Origin: Marimonas arenosa
GTDB taxonomy: Bacteria; Pseudomonadota; Alphaproteobacteria; Rhodobacterales; Rhodobacteraceae
Length of the DNA stretch: 64,000 nucleotides
Assembly (NCBI RefSeq): GCF_030848945.1
Contig: NZ_JANHAX010000002.1
Location: 372,001 to 436,000 of the forward strand
Reading direction: 5' to 3'
Shown: positions 1-9,901 of the stretch, piece after piece
Position numbering within the stretch: position 1 is the stretch's first letter
Layout: each line of letters opens with the position of its first letter
Position numbers and translations under genes: made by a program
The notes under the pieces: model-generated
Seen by the model: the letters and a program-made list of their open reading frames with translations, nothing else
Database searches by the model: none
What the model was told of the DNA's origin: nothing

Positions 1-464
1 ACCAGCCCGGTCACCAGCGGCGGCAGCGCGAAACGGATGCGCCCGATCACCGTGCCCAGCGCGGCATGGAACAGCCCGCCGATGATCACCCCGGTGAACA
101 GCGCGGCCAGTGCATCGACCCCCTTGCCCGCCACCAGCGGGATCATGATCGGCAGGAAGGCAAACGACGTGCCCTGCACGATCGGCAGCGCCGCGCCGAC
201 CGGGCCGATGGTCACGGTCTGTAGCAGCGTCGCAACGCCGGCAAACAGCATCGACATCTGCATCAGGTACAGCAGCTCGGGGAAATCGGGCGAGTTCGAG
301 CCGAAGCCGAACCCGGCCGCCCCGGCGACGATGATCGCCGGCGTGACGTTCGACACGAACATCGCCAGCACGTGCTGGATGCCGAGCGGGATCGCCCGGC
401 CCAGCGCCGGGGTATAGTTGGGATCGCGCAGCTGGTCCGGCGTTCCGATGGAAGATGCAGACAT
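1..464 (-). CDS. NCS2-family xanthine/uracil permease, N-terminal part (runs off the window)
   Basis: The minus strand reads as one open frame from the ATG at 462-464 to the window edge, about 154 residues. The start has a clean GGAGG-type ribosome site a few bases upstream. The protein opens with a short hydrophilic stretch (MSASSIGTPDQLRDPNYTPA) and then hydrophobic segments with IQHVLAMFVSNVTPAIIVAG and a later VQGTSFAFLPIM motif. Both are typical of nucleobase-cation symporter-2 permeases, which import xanthine, urate or uracil with protons across the inner membrane. It lies 55 bp downstream of the ureidoglycolate lyase gene on the same strand, so a purine or urate substrate is the natural inference. 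The C-terminal part is outside the window, so the substrate cannot be refined. Confidence 0.85.
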   Translation of the reverse strand, partial: MSASSIGTPDQLRDPNYTPALGRAIPLGIQHVLAMFVSNVTPAIIVAGAAGFGFGSNSPDFPELLYLMQMSMLFAGVATLLQTVTIGPVGAALPIVQGTSFAFLPIMIPLVAGKGVDALAALFTGVIIGGLFHAALGTVIGRIRFALPPLVTGL

Positions 465-519
465 CTCAGTCCCTCCTGTTGGTTCCGATAGGGGCCGCTC
501 TTGCCGGCGGCTTGTCGTG

Positions 520-1001
520 TCAGGCCATCACCGCATAAGGCGGATCCAGCCGGTATTCCTCAAGGTTCGGCGTGTCGCCGATCCGGTCCACCACTGTGAA
601 AAGGCCGGGCTCCGCCAGCGGCGTCAAAACGCCATGCCAGGTGCCGCGGTGGAAATTGACCCCCTGCCGGCCGCTTGCCAGAAAAGCCTGCGGCTTGCCC
701 GGTTTTCCAGCATTGTCAGGTGCCGCGATGACCAGCCAGTCCTGCCCATGCATCGGGATGAAGGCCTGGCTGCCGTCAGGGTGGCGCTCCAGCAGATCCA
801 GCGTATAGGGCAGGGCGCGGGGCTCGGACAGAAACACCGAAATCCCGACGCGTCCGTCCGGTCCGAAATCGAGTGTCGCCTGGTCGTGCCAGCGCCCGCA
901 CAGCCCGGCATTGATGATCCGGTCCGGCTCACCCGCCGCCTCGAGCACATCGCCGAACGGTGCGAAGGACGCGGCCGTCAGACTTTGCGCCACGATCCTA
1001 A

Positions 1002-1005
<4 letters not shown>
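520..1005 (-). CDS. allA: ureidoglycolate lyase
   Basis: A 162-residue protein starting MIRIVAQSL. It releases urea from (S)-ureidoglycolate to give glyoxylate, the last step of allantoin breakdown. The family signature ERHPDGSQAFIPMHG is present near residues 73-88, and PDRIINAGLC and NFHRGTWHG match AllA cupin-like folds. Length fits the family (about 160-170). A longer upstream reading (to 1113) is possible, but the ATG at 1005 overlaps the stop of the upstream allE gene by 4 nt (ATGA), the arrangement used throughout this operon, so I chose it. Cytosolic. Co-transcribed with the allantoinase and ureidoglycine aminohydrolase genes. Confidence 0.93.
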
Positions 1006-1816
<811 letters not shown>

Positions 1817-1820
<4 letters not shown>

Positions 1821-3229
1821 AGCATGTCCTCCAACCTGAGCCGCGCGATGCGTTCGACCTGTTTGCAGGCCTCTGCGAACTCGGTCTCGGTGTCGTTCGA
1901 AATCCGCCGCTCGAAGGCGGCCATGATGCCGGGCTTGTCATGATCGCGTACGGCAATGATGAAAGGGAATCCGTGCTTTTCGACATAGTCGGCGTTGAGC
2001 TGGGTGAACCGCGTCCGCTCGTCGTCGGTCAGCGCGTCGAGCCCGGCGCTGGCCTGCTCCGCCGTACTCTCCTCGGTCAACCGCTTCGCCTCCGCCAGCT
2101 TGCCGGCAAGGTCCGGATGAGCGTTCAGCACGCCCAGACGTTCCTCATGAGACGCCGTGCGGAAAATCCGCGCCAAAGCGTTGTGCAGCCCTGCCGGCCG
2201 GTCGTGCGCGGGCCCCAGTTCCAGCGCCCAGGCGCGTTCGGCGATCCATGGCGAATGTTCGAACACCCCACCGAAGCGGGTTACGAACTCCTCGCGGCTC
2301 AGCGCCGACGGGCGCAGGCGCCGGTGATGCGGATGGACCGCCGCCCAATGCTCGGCAATGTCGATCCGGCGGGCGACCCAGACATCGGGGAAGGTCTTGA
2401 GATAGTCTATGAACCGCTTCAGCCCGGCCATTTTGCCCGGCCGCCCGATCAGCCGGCAATGCAAGCCGATCGACATCATTTTCGCATGTCCTTCCTTGCC
2501 TTCGTGATAAAGCGTGTCGAAGGCATCGCGCAGGTAGCTATAGAACTGCTCGCCGGTGATGTATCCCGGCGCGGTGGCGAAGCGCATGTCGTTGGTTTCC
2601 AGCGTGTAGGGAATGATCAATTGATCGCGGTCGCCCACTTCCAGCCAATAGGGCAGGTCGTCGTCATAGCTGTCGGAGACGTAATCGAAGCCGCGCTCCT
2701 CGGCCACTAGCCGCACGGTATTGGCTGAGCAGCGCCCGGTGTACCAACCGCGCGGGCGCTCACCAACGACCTCGGTGTGCAGGCGGATTGCCTCGGCAAT
2801 GGCCGCACGCTCCTCGTCTTCGGCCATGTCCTTGTGCTCGACCCACTTAAGCCCGTGCGAGGCGATCTCCCAGCCCGCGGCCTTCATCGCCTCGACCTGC
2901 TCGGGGCTGCGCGCCAGTGCGGTGGCCACGCCATAGACCGTCACCGGGATCCCGGCCTCGGTGAACAGGCGATGCAGCCGCCAGAACCCGGCGCGGGCGC
3001 CATATTCATAGATCGACTCCATGTTCCAGTGTCGCTGTCCCGTCCACGGTGCCGCTCCGGCTATGTCCGACAGGAACGCCTCGGAACCCGGATCGCCATG
3101 CAGCACGCAATTCTCGCCGCCCTCTTCGTAGTTCAGCACGAATTGCACGGCGACACGGGCATCGCCCGGCCATTTCGGGTCGGGGGTGTTGGGCCCATGA
3201 CCGATCATGTCGCGGGGATAGCGGTTCAT
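1817..3229 (-). CDS. puuE: fused allantoinase (PuuE type) and OHCU decarboxylase (UraD)
   Basis: A 470-residue two-domain protein. Residues about 1-300 are a polysaccharide-deacetylase-fold allantoinase of the PuuE type: FVLNYEEGGENCVLHGD near the start, then PWTGQRHWNMESIYEYG, GWEIASHGLKW and RGWYTGR. It hydrolyses allantoin to allantoate and is unrelated to the amidohydrolase-fold AllB. Residues about 308-470 are a 2-oxo-4-hydroxy-4-carboxy-5-ureidoimidazoline decarboxylase: LNAHPDLAGKLAEA at about 368 (with the conserved His) and FPFIIAVR at about 421. So one chain makes (S)-allantoin and opens it. The start is preceded by AAGGA. First gene of the operon; the promoter must lie in 3230-3620. 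Urate oxidase and HIU hydrolase, expected upstream in the pathway, are not in this window. Confidence 0.93.
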
Positions 3230-3623
3230 TGCCGGTCCTTTCCAGGTTGCTTCCGTTCTAGAATAGAGAGTGACGTGGAATTATCCAAAATTCACGAAAA
3301 GTCTTTCGCATTCTTGCCGATGTCCAAAGAATTGTCCCGCGCCGGTCCGGTCGTCTGCGGGGGAAAGGCCGGCTTTTGGCCTTGAGGGGAGGTTCGAGCG
3401 ACGCACCCTGCGCGGAATCAAGGGGGTCGGCCCGCCGTGCATTGCCGGGCCGCCCCCGGGCCCGGGGCGATCGCGCGGCTTGAGCCTGACCTCGGCCAAT
3501 CACCGCTCAAGGCCATTACCAGACCACGCCTCTGATCGTGATCCGCGGTTGGGACGGCAATTCGATTGGATAGGTCTCGCGCGAATGGCTCCCGACCTGC
3601 CGCAGGTCGGGCGCTGACCCGGC
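3230..3623. other. intergenic region between the divergent puuE and smpB genes
   Basis: The 563-nt divergent gap 3230-3792 has two parts. The part next to puuE (about 3250-3330) is AT-richer than its surroundings and contains TGGAATTATCCA, a small inverted repeat that could be promoter or operator DNA for the purine operon. The middle is very GC-rich, and none of the short open frames there has a convincing start or conserved protein features. The last part holds the dispersed repeat listed separately. I see no RNA gene. Confidence 0.4.
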
Positions 3624-3738
3624 GCACCGCACGCCAGGTTAACCCGGCTTCTTTCCAAATTCTTGCGCCACCGCGCGCCAGACAGGGTGCCAGCCAACCT
3701 GCCAGCCGGGCTGCCATACCGGCGGCTTCGACCGCACG
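3624..3738 (+). repeat. dispersed ~115-nt intergenic repeat, copy 1
   Basis: This stretch matches, in inverted orientation, 32212-32328 over its full length. The best block runs from CGCGCCAGACAGGGTGCCAG through GCCAGCCGGGCTGCCATACC, with only a few mismatches in about 60 nt. The left part, around GGTTAACCC, is more diverged. It ends 54 nt before the smpB start. Differences between the copies are spread over all three codon positions, so it does not behave as a coding repeat. Confidence 0.75.
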
Positions 3739-3792
3739 GTCGGCTTAACACTGCTTGCCGAATGCTTGTCGCAACGCTAATCAAGCCCGGTC

Positions 3793-4269
3793 ATGGCCAA
3801 GAAAAAAGACGATCCCAACTACAAGGTTATCGCGGAAAATCGCCGCGCGCGCTTCGACTACGCGATCGAGGACGATCTCGAATGCGGCATCGTGCTGCAT
3901 GGCTCCGAGGTCAAGTCCTTGCGCGAGGGCACTGCCAACATTGCCGAAAGCTATGCCCATGTCGACGACGGTGAGCTATGGCTTGTGAACAGCTACATCG
4001 CCCCTTACGAGCAGGCCAAGATGTTTCCCCATGACGAGCGTCGCAGGCGCAAGCTGCTGGTTTCCAAGAAGGAACTGGCGCGGCTTTGGAACGCGACCCA
4101 GCGGAAAGGGATGACGCTGGTGCCTCTGGTGCTGTATTTCAACCACCGCGGCATCGCCAAGCTCAAGATCGGCATCGGTAAGGGCAAGAAGGCGCATGAC
4201 AAGCGCGAAACCCAGGCCAAGCGTGATTGGGGTCGCCAGAAACAGCGGCTCCTGCGCCACGGGGAATAG
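3793..4269 (+). CDS. smpB: SsrA-binding protein SmpB
   Basis: A 158-residue protein, standard length. SmpB binds tmRNA and places it in the A site of stalled ribosomes for trans-translation. Family blocks are clear: [20 protein letters not shown] at the start, [37 protein letters not shown], then [20 protein letters not shown] and a basic C-terminal tail ([18 protein letters not shown]) that enters the mRNA channel. The tmRNA gene itself is not in the window. Monocistronic or leading the small gene at 4386. Confidence 0.97.
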   Translation: MAKKKDDPNYKVIAENRRARFDYAIEDDLECGIVLHGSEVKSLREGTANIAESYAHVDDGELWLVNSYIAPYEQAKMFPHDERRRRKLLVSKKELARLWNATQRKGMTLVPLVLYFNHRGIAKLKIGIGKGKKAHDKRETQAKRDWGRQKQRLLRHGE

Positions 4270-4385
4270 GCCCCGGAATCTCCCATTGGGTGAATTGCTC
4301 GTCCTCTGCTAAAAATTCCGCTGACTGGGGCGCGGGGGTCAGCCCTTGGTAACGATTTTGCATTAGACCCTTTGGGAGACGGAAA

Positions 4386-4676
4386 ATGGAACTATTAATC
4401 AGCCTGATTTCCGGCGCCGTGGGCGGTAACGTCGTCGGCGGCCTGCTGAAGAACCTTAATCAAGGCGCCATCGTCAACTCGGTCGCCGGCATCGTCGGCG
4501 GCGGGCTCGGTGGCCAAATCCTGAACATGCTCGGCTCGCCCGAACTGGCCGGCGCCGCGGGTGAGGCCGCGGGCCTCGATATCGGTGCGATCATCGGTCA
4601 GGTGGCCGGTGGCGGCGTCGGCGGCGGCGTGGTGCTGGCGATCGTTGGCGTGATCAAGAACATGATGGCCAAGTAA
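4386..4676 (+). CDS. small glycine-rich hydrophobic protein of unknown function
   Basis: 96 residues, start preceded by GGGAGACGGAAA. The sequence is almost entirely Gly, Ala, Val, Ile and Leu with repeated GGxxGG patterns (AGIVGGGLGGQILNMLG, GQVAGGGVGGGVVLAIVGVI), a single acidic patch in the middle and a short basic tail (KNMMAK). This looks like two or three tightly packed membrane-spanning or pore-like helices. Similar short proteins are annotated only as hypothetical in alphaproteobacteria as far as I recall. It is followed by a strong hairpin, supporting a separate transcript. No function can be assigned. Confidence 0.7.
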   Translation: MELLISLISGAVGGNVVGGLLKNLNQGAIVNSVAGIVGGGLGGQILNMLGSPELAGAAGEAAGLDIGAIIGQVAGGGVGGGVVLAIVGVIKNMMAK

Positions 4677-4682
4677 GGCCTT

Positions 4683-4711
4683 GCCGGGCGCCGGGCTGAC
4701 GGGCGCCCGGC
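4683..4711 (+). terminator. GC-rich hairpin after the small glycine-rich gene
   Basis: Perfect 10-bp stem GCCGGGCGCC / GGCGCCCGGC with a 9-nt loop, starting 6 nt after the stop codon. No run of T follows, so it may be a weak terminator or a transcript-stabilising hairpin. Confidence 0.5.
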
Positions 4712-4768
4712 CTTGCGACTCCTGCGGCCTCGCGCTAGGGAGGATGGGCATCATCCCGGGGGGCGCAC

Positions 4769-5626
4769 ATGGCTGCTGACGATCCGAAAACCGTTGTTTC
4801 CACTGACTGGCTTCAGGCCCATTTGAAAGACCCGGACCTTCGGATCCTCGACGGCACCTACCACATGCCGGATGCGGGCCGCGACGGCCGCGCCGAATAC
4901 GAGGCGGCCCATATCCCCGGCGCCCGCTACTTTGACATTGACGACATCGCCGACGCGCGTTCGGACCTGCCGCACATGGTGCCGCCGGTCGAAAAATTCA
5001 TGAGCCGTCTCAGGGCAATGGGCGTGGGTGACGGCCACCAGGTGGTGGTTTATGACATGTACGGCATGACAACCGCGCCGCGGGTGTGGTGGATGTTCAA
5101 GCTGATGGGGCAGGACAATGTCGCGGTTCTCGACGGAGGCTTCCCCAAGTGGCAGACCGAGGGCCGCGAGATCGAGGACCTGCCGCCGGTGATCCGCGAT
5201 CGCCACATGACGGTGCGCCGCCAGAACCACTTGATCAAGGACGTAACGCAGGTCTCGGCTGCTTCTAAGCTGGGCGATTACGAGATCATCGATGCGCGCT
5301 CGGCGGGCCGGTTCGCGGGCACCGAGGAAGAACCGCGCCCGGGCCTGCGCGGTGGGCATATCCCTGGCTCGAAAAACATACCTTATACGGAATTACTCAA
5401 CGAAGACAACACGATGAAAGACCCCGACGCGCTGCGTGCCGTGTTCGAGGCTGCCGGTGTCGATCTGTCCAAGCCTGCGATCACCTCTTGCGGATCGGGC
5501 GTCACCGCCTGCGTGATCTCGCTTGCCATGGAGCGGATCGGCAAGACCGACTGGGCCGTCTATGACGGCTCGTGGACCGAATGGGGCGCCTTCGCAACCC
5601 TTCCCGTAGATACCGGAGAAAACTGA
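4769..5626 (+). CDS. sseA: 3-mercaptopyruvate sulfurtransferase (two-rhodanese protein)
   Basis: 285 residues with two rhodanese domains: N-terminal, inactive (residues about 8-140), and C-terminal, catalytic (about 165-280). The active-site loop reads CGSGVTAC, with the catalytic Cys near residue 241. CG(S/T)GVT is typical of mercaptopyruvate sulfurtransferases rather than thiosulfate-specific rhodaneses. DGSWTEWG near the C terminus is a family block. It moves sulfur from 3-mercaptopyruvate to thiol acceptors or cyanide. Its stop overlaps the next start by 1 nt (TGATG). The partner is an aminotransferase, which could supply mercaptopyruvate from cysteine; that link is inference. Confidence 0.92.
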   Translation: MAADDPKTVVSTDWLQAHLKDPDLRILDGTYHMPDAGRDGRAEYEAAHIPGARYFDIDDIADARSDLPHMVPPVEKFMSRLRAMGVGDGHQVVVYDMYGMTTAPRVWWMFKLMGQDNVAVLDGGFPKWQTEGREIEDLPPVIRDRHMTVRRQNHLIKDVTQVSAASKLGDYEIIDARSAGRFAGTEEEPRPGLRGGHIPGSKNIPYTELLNEDNTMKDPDALRAVFEAAGVDLSKPAITSCGSGVTACVISLAMERIGKTDWAVYDGSWTEWGAFATLPVDTGEN

Positions 5627-6810
5627 TGTTCGACAAGCTCACCAAGCAACCCGTCGACAAGATCATGCAGCTGATGCAGATGTATCGCGAGGACAGCCGT
5701 GACGGCAAGATCGACCTCGGCGTTGGCGTCTACAAGAACGCGCAAGGCGTCACTCCGGTGATGAAGGCTGTCAAGGAAGCTGAACGCCAGCTGCTGGAAT
5801 CCCAGGAAACCAAGGCCTATGTCGGCCTGTTGGGCGACCCGGCCTATCACGATGCGATGATCGATCTGGTCCTGGCCGGTGCGGTGGCGCGGGAACAGGT
5901 GGCGGCGGCGGCCACACCCGGCGGCACCGGCGCCTGCCGTCAGGCGTTCGAGCTTATCCAGATGGCCAATCCGGAGGCCCGGGTTTTCGTCAGCAATCCG
6001 ACCTGGCCCAACCATCTGAGCATCCTCAAATATCTCGAAATCGAAACCGTTTCCTACCGTTACTTCGACGAGGATACCCGGGCGGTGGACTTCGCCGGGA
6101 TGATGGCGGACCTCGACGGGCTCAAGGCGGGCGACGTGGTGCTGCTGCATGGCTGCTGCCACAACCCCACCGGCGCCAACCTGAACTTGACCGAATGGCA
6201 GCAGGTGGTGGACAAGCTAAACGCCAAGGGCGCGGTGCCGATGATCGACTTGGCTTACCAGGGCTTCGGTGACGGGCTCGATGATGACGCGGCGGCCACC
6301 CGACTGGTGGCAGCGTCGTGTCCCGAGACCCTTATCGCGGCCAGCTGTTCGAAAAACTTCGGGGTTTATCGCGAGCGCACCGGCATCCTGCTGGGGGTCA
6401 GCGCCGACGCCTCGAAGTCCGCGCTGGTGCAGGAGAATTTCAGCTTTCTTAACCGCCAGAACTATTCCTTCCCGCCCGACCACGGCGCCCGGGTGGTGAC
6501 GATGATCCTGACTGATCCGGCCTTGCGCAAGATGTGGGAGGAGGAGCTGGAGGAGACCCGTCTGGGCATGCTGAAGCTGCGCGAGCAGCTGGCCGGCGAG
6601 TTGCAGCGGCTGTCGGGCAGCGACCGGTTCGGTTTCGTCGCGCAGCATCGTGGGATGTTCTCGCGGCTCGGGCTTCCGTCCGAGGCTGTCGACAAATTGC
6701 GCGAGGAAAATGGCATCTACATGGTGGGCGACAGCCGCATCAACGTGGCAGGCTTGAACGAGAAGACCGTGCCGGTCCTGGCAAGGGCGATTGTCGACGC
6801 CGGTTCTTAG
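5626..6810 (+). CDS. class I aromatic/aspartate aminotransferase
   Basis: 394 residues, PLP-dependent fold type I. The start ATG overlaps the sseA stop, which decides the start over a longer frame from 5572. Conserved blocks: IDLGVGVYKNAQGVTPVM (substrate-arm region), the GGTGACRQAFEL cofactor-phosphate region, SNPTWPNH, GCCHNPTGANL, DLAYQGFGDG, and the PLP lysine in SCSKNFGVYRERTG at about residue 243. These match the TyrB/AspC subfamily Ia. It transfers amino groups between aromatic or acidic amino acids and 2-oxoglutarate. Coupling to the sulfurtransferase gene hints at cysteine transamination to mercaptopyruvate. Confidence 0.93.
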   Translation: MFDKLTKQPVDKIMQLMQMYREDSRDGKIDLGVGVYKNAQGVTPVMKAVKEAERQLLESQETKAYVGLLGDPAYHDAMIDLVLAGAVAREQVAAAATPGGTGACRQAFELIQMANPEARVFVSNPTWPNHLSILKYLEIETVSYRYFDEDTRAVDFAGMMADLDGLKAGDVVLLHGCCHNPTGANLNLTEWQQVVDKLNAKGAVPMIDLAYQGFGDGLDDDAAATRLVAASCPETLIAASCSKNFGVYRERTGILLGVSADASKSALVQENFSFLNRQNYSFPPDHGARVVTMILTDPALRKMWEEELEETRLGMLKLREQLAGELQRLSGSDRFGFVAQHRGMFSRLGLPSEAVDKLREENGIYMVGDSRINVAGLNEKTVPVLARAIVDAGS

Positions 6811-6819
6811 GAAAGAAAG

Positions 6820-6837
6820 CCGGGCTGAAGCCCGGCC
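6820..6837. repeat. REP-like palindrome, copy 1 (also terminator-like)
   Basis: GCCGGGCTGAAGCCCGGC forms a 7-bp GC stem with a short loop, 10 nt after the aminotransferase stop. The convergent dapA gene lies on the other side, so the hairpin can act in both directions. Related palindromes occur at 6867-6882 and 58433-58450. Confidence 0.7.
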
Positions 6838-6866
6838 TACTCAATCTGCAATAGCGGCAAGGCAGA

Positions 6867-6882
6867 CCGGGCTTTAGCCCGG
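6867..6882. repeat. REP-like palindrome, copy 2 (also terminator-like)
   Basis: CCGGGCTTTAGCCCGG lies just downstream of the dapA stop on the minus strand. With copy 1 it forms a paired unit in the convergent 79-nt gap. It probably ends dapA transcription, although there is no long T run. Confidence 0.65.
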
Positions 6883-6889
6883 CGCTGAT

Positions 6890-7765
6890 TCAGTTCACCA
6901 GCCCGGCGTGGCGCATGGCATCATCGATCTGGGCTTTTGTCGTATCCGAGATACCCACCAGCGGCAGGCGCACCTCGTCGTTGCAGAGCCCGAGTTTGGA
7001 CATCGCGTATTTCGCCCCTGCCAGGCCCGGCTCGACGAAGATCGCGATGTGCAACGGCATCAGTCGATCCTGCAGTTCCAGCGCCTTGGCATAGTCGCCC
7101 GCCAGCGTGGCATTCTGAAACTCGGCGCAAAGCCTGGGCGCTACGTTGGCGGTGACCGAGATGCAACCCGTCCCGCCATGGGCATTGAAGCCAAGTGCGG
7201 TGGCGTCCTCGCCGGACAGCTGGATGAAGTCGGTGCCGCAGGTGATGCGCTGCTTGGGCACGCGGGACAGGTCGCCGGTGGCATCCTTGACGCCGACGAT
7301 GCGCGACAGTTTCGCCAACTCGCCCATGGTCTCGGGGCTCATGTCGACAACCGAGCGGCCCGGGATGTTGTAGATGATGATCGGCAGGTTGCAGCAATCG
7401 TGCACGGCGCGGAAATGCGCGATCAGCCCGCCCTGAGTTGGCTTGTTGTAATATGGCGTGACCACGAGGATGCCATCGGCTCCAGCCTTTTCGGCGGCTT
7501 GTGCCAGGCGCATCGACTCGACGGTGCTGTTCGATCCCGCGCCGGCGATCACCGGGACCCGGCCGGCGGCGGCCTTGACCACCGTTTCCACGACGGCGTC
7601 ATGCTCTCGATGGCTGAGTGTCGGGCTTTCGCCGGTGGTGCCGACGGGAACGAAGCCATGGCTGCCTTCGCCGATATGCCACTCGACGAGTTTCTCTAGC
7701 GTCTCCAGGTCCAGCTCGCCGTTCTTGAACGGCGTGACCAGGGCAGGAATGGATCCTTTGAACAT
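6890..7765 (-). CDS. dapA: 4-hydroxy-tetrahydrodipicolinate synthase
   Basis: 291 residues starting [13 protein letters not shown]. First committed enzyme of lysine/diaminopimelate synthesis: it condenses pyruvate with aspartate semialdehyde. Family motifs: GTTGES at 42-47, [11 protein letters not shown] at about 103-113, IYNIPGRS with the catalytic Tyr at about 132, and the Schiff-base Lys at about 160 in GVKDATGD. The reading frame stays open far upstream (to 9046), but that extension lies inside the opposite-strand transglycosylase gene and is not real. The ATG at 7765 gives the normal length. Divergent from the transglycosylase gene. Confidence 0.97.
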   Translation of the reverse strand: MFKGSIPALVTPFKNGELDLETLEKLVEWHIGEGSHGFVPVGTTGESPTLSHREHDAVVETVVKAAAGRVPVIAGAGSNSTVESMRLAQAAEKAGADGILVVTPYYNKPTQGGLIAHFRAVHDCCNLPIIIYNIPGRSVVDMSPETMGELAKLSRIVGVKDATGDLSRVPKQRITCGTDFIQLSGEDATALGFNAHGGTGCISVTANVAPRLCAEFQNATLAGDYAKALELQDRLMPLHIAIFVEPGLAGAKYAMSKLGLCNDEVRLPLVGISDTTKAQIDDAMRHAGLVN

Positions 7766-7936
7766 GGCGACGCTCCTTCTTTCCGCGTGGCGGGCAGCGG
7801 CCCGGTTTCGGTTTGCCCATGTCCGGCGGGGAGGGCCCGGCGGGCTCCGGCCGCCTTCGGGTTTGTGAATTGAAGGTCGGGCAATGGGCGCTATGCTGGA
7901 CGTGTCTATCCGGAATGGCGCGGAGAATTGCAAGAG

Positions 7937-9901
7937 ATGTTGCGGATTTGGGCCCTGATTTTGTGCCTTTTGTTGGCCGCGCCGGTGTCGGCGGCTGATC
8001 CGCGCGTGGCTCCGCGCCCTCTGATCAGCGCGATTCACGCGATGAAGCGGGGCGACTGGGACCGGGCCGCAGAACTGGCGGTCCGCGACGGGCCGGCGGC
8101 GGTATCTCTGATCGAATGGCACAGACTGCGCGCCGGTCGGGGCAGCTTTGACGAGGTCACGGCCTTCCTCGGATCGCACGGCCACTGGCCGGGGCTGAAA
8201 CTTCTGCGCAAGCGTAACGAGGCCGGGCTCGAGGGAGCGCCGCGTGACGAGATCATCGCCTTCTTCCGCCAGGAGCCGCCGCAGACGGGGCAAGGCGTTC
8301 TGATCTTCGCCGACGCGCTGCTCGCTGCTGGCGAACAAGGCGAAGCCCATGCCGAGGTGGTGCTGGCCTGGCGCAGTTTCGACCTGACCGAGGCCGAGCA
8401 CGACGACTTTGTCGAACGCTTCGGCACGCTTCTTAAACCGCATCACGAGGCGCGGCTCGACATGGCGCTGTGGCGAGGACTGAGTTCCGACGTCAAGCGG
8501 CTGTTGCCGCTGGTCGATGACGGGCACAAGGCGCTGGCCGAGGCGCGGCAGGTGTTGCGGTCGAGCGCGAAAGACCCCGACGCGCTGATCGAGGCGGTGC
8601 CCGAGGCGTTGCGCGAGGATGCCGGGCTTGCATATGAACGATTCCTGTGGCGGTTGGGCAAGGGCCGTCTGGGTGACGCGGTTCAGCTTCTGAACGAGCG
8701 CTCCGAGGCGGGCACGCTGGGTGAGCCGGAGCGATGGGCTGGCTGGCGGCGCAATCTGGCGCGGCGAATGATGCGCGAGGGCGAGGCGGCGCTGGCCTAT
8801 CGCATCGCCGCCAATCACGGGCTGGTCGAGGGGTCGGCCTTTTCGGATTTGGAATGGCTGGCGGGCTACCTCGCCCTCCGCAAGCTGAACGACCCGGCGT
8901 TGGCGCTGGCGCATTTCGAACATTTTCTCGTCGCGGTGGACACGCCGATTTCTCTTGGCCGGGCGGGGTACTGGTTGGGCGAGGCCTATGCGGCAATGGA
9001 TGCGCCCGACAAGGCGCAGGCCGCTTGGTCCGAGGGCGCGAAACATCAGACGAGTTTCTATGGTCTACTGGCGGCCGAGAAGGCGGGAATTGGCCCTGAC
9101 GTGGCATTGAAAGGTATGGAATACTTTCCCGCCTGGCAGGGAGCCGCTTTTGCGAAGAGCGATCTGGCCCAAGTTGCCGCGCTGGCGCTGGCGATGGGGG
9201 ATTTGACCCTTGCCGAGCGGTTCGTGTTGCAGATCGCCGAGGGGCTCGATCGAAAGGGGTTGGGCCAGCTCGGCAACATGGTCGAGGACTTGGGCGAACC
9301 ACATCTTGCTGTCATGCTGGGCAAGTTCGCGGCACGGCGTGGCTTGGTGATCACGGCACCTTATTACCCATTGCATCCGCTAAAGGACATGGACCTGCCG
9401 GTCCCGACCGAGATGGCGTTGGCGATCGCCCGGCGGGAAAGCGAGTTTGACCCTCGTGTAGTGTCGGGAGCCGGGGCGCAGGGGTTGATGCAACTGATGC
9501 CTGGCACGGCGCGGCTGGTGGCGCGCCAGTTGCGGATCGACCATAACAACGGGGAGGTGCTGCGCGACTGGACATATAACGCGCGTCTGGGCGCCGCCTA
9601 TTTGGCTGATCTCGCGCGTCGGTTCGATGGCAACGTGATCATGGTGGCCGCCGGCTACAACGCCGGGCCGGGGCGGCCGCAGCGCTGGATGAAGGAGTAC
9701 GGCAACCCGCTGAACGATGAGGTCGGGATCGTCGACTGGATCGAGCACATTCCGTTTGACGAGACCCGAAACTATGTCATGCGCGTCTCGGAAAGCTTAC
9801 CGGTCTACCGCGCGCGCCTGGGCCGCGACCCGCTGCCTGAGCCATTCTCGCAAGAGCTTGTCGGTTCAAGCGTTCTGCCGCTCGCGCCAAAGGGTGAATA
9901 G
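7937..9901 (+). CDS. soluble lytic murein transglycosylase (Slt70 type)
   Basis: About 654 residues with a signal peptide ([19 protein letters not shown]), so periplasmic. Residues about 30-440 are an alpha-helical superhelical (U-shaped) domain rich in Ala and Leu repeats. The catalytic Slt domain starts near 497: [10 protein letters not shown] with the catalytic Glu at about 501, [13 protein letters not shown], then [10 protein letters not shown]. It cleaves peptidoglycan to 1,6-anhydromuropeptides during wall turnover. A TTG 9 nt upstream could also start it; the ATG at 7937 has GGAG about 11 nt before it. The 3' end overlaps the convergent permease gene by 36 nt. Confidence 0.93.
   Translation: MLRIWALILCLLLAAPVSAADPRVAPRPLISAIHAMKRGDWDRAAELAVRDGPAAVSLIEWHRLRAGRGSFDEVTAFLGSHGHWPGLKLLRKRNEAGLEGAPRDEIIAFFRQEPPQTGQGVLIFADALLAAGEQGEAHAEVVLAWRSFDLTEAEHDDFVERFGTLLKPHHEARLDMALWRGLSSDVKRLLPLVDDGHKALAEARQVLRSSAKDPDALIEAVPEALREDAGLAYERFLWRLGKGRLGDAVQLLNERSEAGTLGEPERWAGWRRNLARRMMREGEAALAYRIAANHGLVEGSAFSDLEWLAGYLALRKLNDPALALAHFEHFLVAVDTPISLGRAGYWLGEAYAAMDAPDKAQAAWSEGAKHQTSFYGLLAAEKAGIGPDVALKGMEYFPAWQGAAFAKSDLAQVAALALAMGDLTLAERFVLQIAEGLDRKGLGQLGNMVEDLGEPHLAVMLGKFAARRGLVITAPYYPLHPLKDMDLPVPTEMALAIARRESEFDPRVVSGAGAQGLMQLMPGTARLVARQLRIDHNNGEVLRDWTYNARLGAAYLADLARRFDGNVIMVAAGYNAGPGRPQRWMKEYGNPLNDEVGIVDWIEHIPFDETRNYVMRVSESLPVYRARLGRDPLPEPFSQELVGSSVLPLAPKGE

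Noticed and set aside
7766..9046. A long minus-strand reading frame upstream of dapA
   Set aside because: It lies antisense to the whole first half of the transglycosylase gene and has no protein motif; dapA starts normally at 7765.
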